DNA from: Candidatus Photodesmus katoptron Akat1
GTDB taxonomy: Bacteria > Pseudomonadota > Gammaproteobacteria > Enterobacterales > Vibrionaceae
Direction: 5' to 3'
DNA length: 64,000 nt
NCBI RefSeq assembly: GCF_000478685.1
Contig: NZ_AMSD01000001.1
Coordinates: forward strand, 248,001 to 312,000
Part shown: positions 62,373 to 64,000 of the stretch, piece by piece
Position numbering within the stretch: position 1 is the first letter of the stretch
Layout: every line of letters starts with the position of its first letter
Program-made: the position numbers and the translations under genes
Notes under the pieces: generated by a model
Seen by the model: the letters and a program-made list of their open reading frames with translations, nothing else
Told to the model about the DNA's origin: nothing
Database searches by the model: none

Positions 62373-64000
62373 TTAGATTGGTTGCACACTATCTCTAATT
62401 ATCTTTGCTGAAAAATGTTTCTTAAAAACTTTAAGTTTAAAATCATTTTCCAAACTGATAAAAGCCTGTTGTAATTTATTTTGATAAAGCCTTTCTCTCA
62501 ATTCTAACGGTGTTTCTCCATATTCGCCAATTTCTACTGATAAATCGCATTTCTTTCTAAACGCCAAATTTAACGCTTGGTTTAATTCTTGACAAACTTC
62601 ATTAGTTTTTAAGAAAGATTTTTTAGAACGTAAAATTAACAAAATAGAATTAGATTTTTTTTATACGATGAATTTAAAGAAAATTCTTTTGCAGACTTAG
62701 ATATTCTTAATGTCTGAATCAGAGCAGACCACGGATCCATTTTAGAAGACTCTATTATTAATTTTTCCAGCATTTCTGAAGTTTTAACGTGAGTAGATAT
62801 TTTTGAAGAAAATTCATTTTTTTTATACGATGAATGTATTTGAGTTTCATATTTATTATGAATTAATCTTAAATTGTTTTTTTTTTACTTATATCTAAAT
62901 TTTGATAGCTAGTTTTTAAATCTTTTCGATTGGAACGTAACTGATCACGTAAAGTACGTGATTTTTTAGTTCTATAGTCTACTTCATTAATATTAGTTAT
63001 AGAGGAAAGTTTATTTTTTTCAGATTTAGATAATGAATCTTTTTTTCTTCCTGATAAAGAAGAAGATTGATTTGCAAGTTTTGTACTAGTACTAATAGGT
63101 TTTATAATATCATGAGATATTGGCTTAAATGACATCATCCGTAAAAGCACCATTTCTAAACCGATACGCTCAGTTGGTGAATAAGGTAAATCCTCACGGC
63201 CTTTAATAACAATTTGATAATAAAGTTGCACCGTTTGAGGGGATAAAGATTTTCCAAGTAAAATAATTCTCTTTGAATCTTTCTGAGTTCTATTTAACGT
63301 AGAAGGTAAAGCTTGATACATCGCAATACGATGTAATTGTGACGCTAATTGCTTCAATAAAGCATCCCATTGGATACCTGTCTTATCTAAAGAACAAATA
63401 TTTTTAATTAAAATTTTAGATTCATTAGCACTGAGTGCTTCTAGCAAAGAAATAGCTTTTGATGCATCTAAAATACCTAGCATATTGGTAACTGTTTCAG
63501 AATTAATCTGTCCATTACTCAATACAATGGCTTGATCAGTTAAACTTAAAGCATCACGCATACTCCCATCAGCAGCATGAGCAATCATATCCAAAGCCTG
63601 ATTTTCGTATGTAATATGTTCTCTTGATAAAATATAATTTAGCTGACTATAAAGATTATCAACACTAATTGGTTTCAAATGAAAATGCAAGCAACGTGAT
63701 AAAACCGTTATAGGAAGTTTAGAGGAATCTGTAGTTGCTAACAAAAATTTAACGTACCCTGGGGGCTCTTCTAATGTTTTCAAAAAAGCATTAAAACTAT
63801 GTCTAGATAGCATATGAACTTCATCAATTATATAAACCTTAAAACGACTGCGTGCTGGCTTATATTGTACGTTATCTAATAAATCACGAATATCTTCAAC
63901 CTTAGTTCGTGAAGCAGCATCTATTTCTAATAAATCGACAAAACGACCTTCATCTATCTCTTTACAGGTAGAACAAACACCACAAGGTAAAGCGGTTAAA
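62373..64000 (-). CDS. dnaX: DNA polymerase III subunits tau/gamma DnaX (5' part outside the window; two homopolymer frame breaks)
   Basis: Clamp-loader ATPase. The window enters at LTALPCGVCSTCKEIDEGRF, the zinc module, followed by EIDAASRTKVEDIRDLLDNV and Walker B YIIDEVHMLSRHSF. The first frame runs to domain III/IV and stops just after a ten-A run (62877-62886) with SKKKTI. One more A continues it through an Asn/Ser/Lys-rich linker and SEMLEKLIIESSKMDPW. A second break at the eight-A run 62655-62662 must also be mended to reach LILRSKKSFL and the tau C terminus ETPLELRERLYQNKL ... DSVQPI. dnaX is essential, so a simple pseudogene is improbable. Confidence 0.9.
62654..62834 (-). repeat. 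Two identical 19-base direct repeats in dnaX
   Basis: attttttttatacgatgaa occurs at 62654-62672 and 62816-62834, 162 bases (54 codons) apart. Both contain an eight-base homopolymer. The downstream copy in the mRNA is the second frame-break site. Confidence 0.9.
62655..62662 (-). other. Eight-A run at the second dnaX frame break
   Basis: Eight T on the plus strand. Nine A would read LNSSYKKKSNSILLILRS, matching the tau domain V pattern LNSW...LHLRSS. As is, the linker frame stops at 62636-62638. Confidence 0.75.
62877..62886 (-). other. Ten-A run in dnaX, candidate tau/gamma slippage site
   Basis: Ten T on the plus strand. Read as is, the frame ends two codons later (TI, stop) and gives a gamma-like protein. 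With eleven A (or eight) translation continues into the tau-specific region. By alignment to E. coli from MLSRHSF the stop is near residue 443, close to the 431-residue end of E. coli gamma. Confidence 0.75.

Overview
The window is 64 kb of very AT-rich bacterial chromosome that reads as a reduced gammaproteobacterial genome, most likely a Vibrionaceae symbiont. The evidence for this placement is gene content and local order: petABC beside rpsI-rplM and sspAB; zapE beside degQ; htpG-adk-hemH; a second-type EF-G (FusA2); a monomeric NADP isocitrate dehydrogenase; a 395-residue-class TyrS divergent from a MepM-like endopeptidase; aroK-aroB-damX-dam-rpe; lolCDE; PilZ-mfd-csiV. A luminous flashlight-fish symbiont of the 'Candidatus Photodesmus' type would fit, but that name is inference. 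There are no insertion sequences, phage genes, CRISPR arrays, rRNA or tRNA genes that I can see.

Layout. 1-2561: end of parE, then parC. 2633-6664: rsmI divergent from lpoA, diaA, dolP. 6618-11595: minus-strand block rplM-rpsI, petA-petB-petC, sspA-sspB. 11856-16600: zapE, degQ, a dead BCCT transporter, rplY. 16919-21446: a thiamine-kinase-like protein, radA, fusA2. 21547-25258: htpG-adk-hemH with a heat-shock promoter. 25621-32721: DUF445 protein, clpA, icd, tyrS. 32838-39099: mepM, then the stress operon prkA(yeaG)-yeaH-ycgB. 39174-47046: the envelope set kdsB, ycaR, lpxK, msbA, plus cpdA, tolC and hldE. 47332-52007: aroK-aroB-damX-dam-rpe. 52008-52894: an 887-base gene desert. 52895-64000: DUF2062, lolCDE, PilZ, mfd, csiV, recR and the 3' part of dnaX.

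Common functions are DNA topology, replication, repair and methylation (parCE, dnaX, recR, mfd, radA, dam, diaA), the outer-membrane and LPS pathway (kdsB, lpxK, msbA, hldE, lolCDE, lpoA, dolP, tolC), respiration (cytochrome bc1) and proteostasis (htpG, clpA, sspB, degQ). Several genes usual at these positions are missing: yraN, ybaB, clpS/cspD, and the neighbours of aroK, cpdA and msbA.

The most striking feature is a cluster of reading-frame breaks at homopolymer runs: rsmI (run of 6), BCCT (7), ycaR (7), damX (10) and dnaX twice (10 and 8). In each case a change of one base restores a recognisable protein. A seventh break, in lpoA, is a perfect 11-bp tandem duplication. Because dnaX is essential, these genes are unlikely all to be dead. 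Either they are rescued by polymerase or ribosome slippage at poly(A/T) tracts, as described for insect endosymbionts, or the assembly has homopolymer errors. The first dnaX tract lies close to where gamma and tau diverge in E. coli, so a slippage-made gamma/tau pair is a real possibility.
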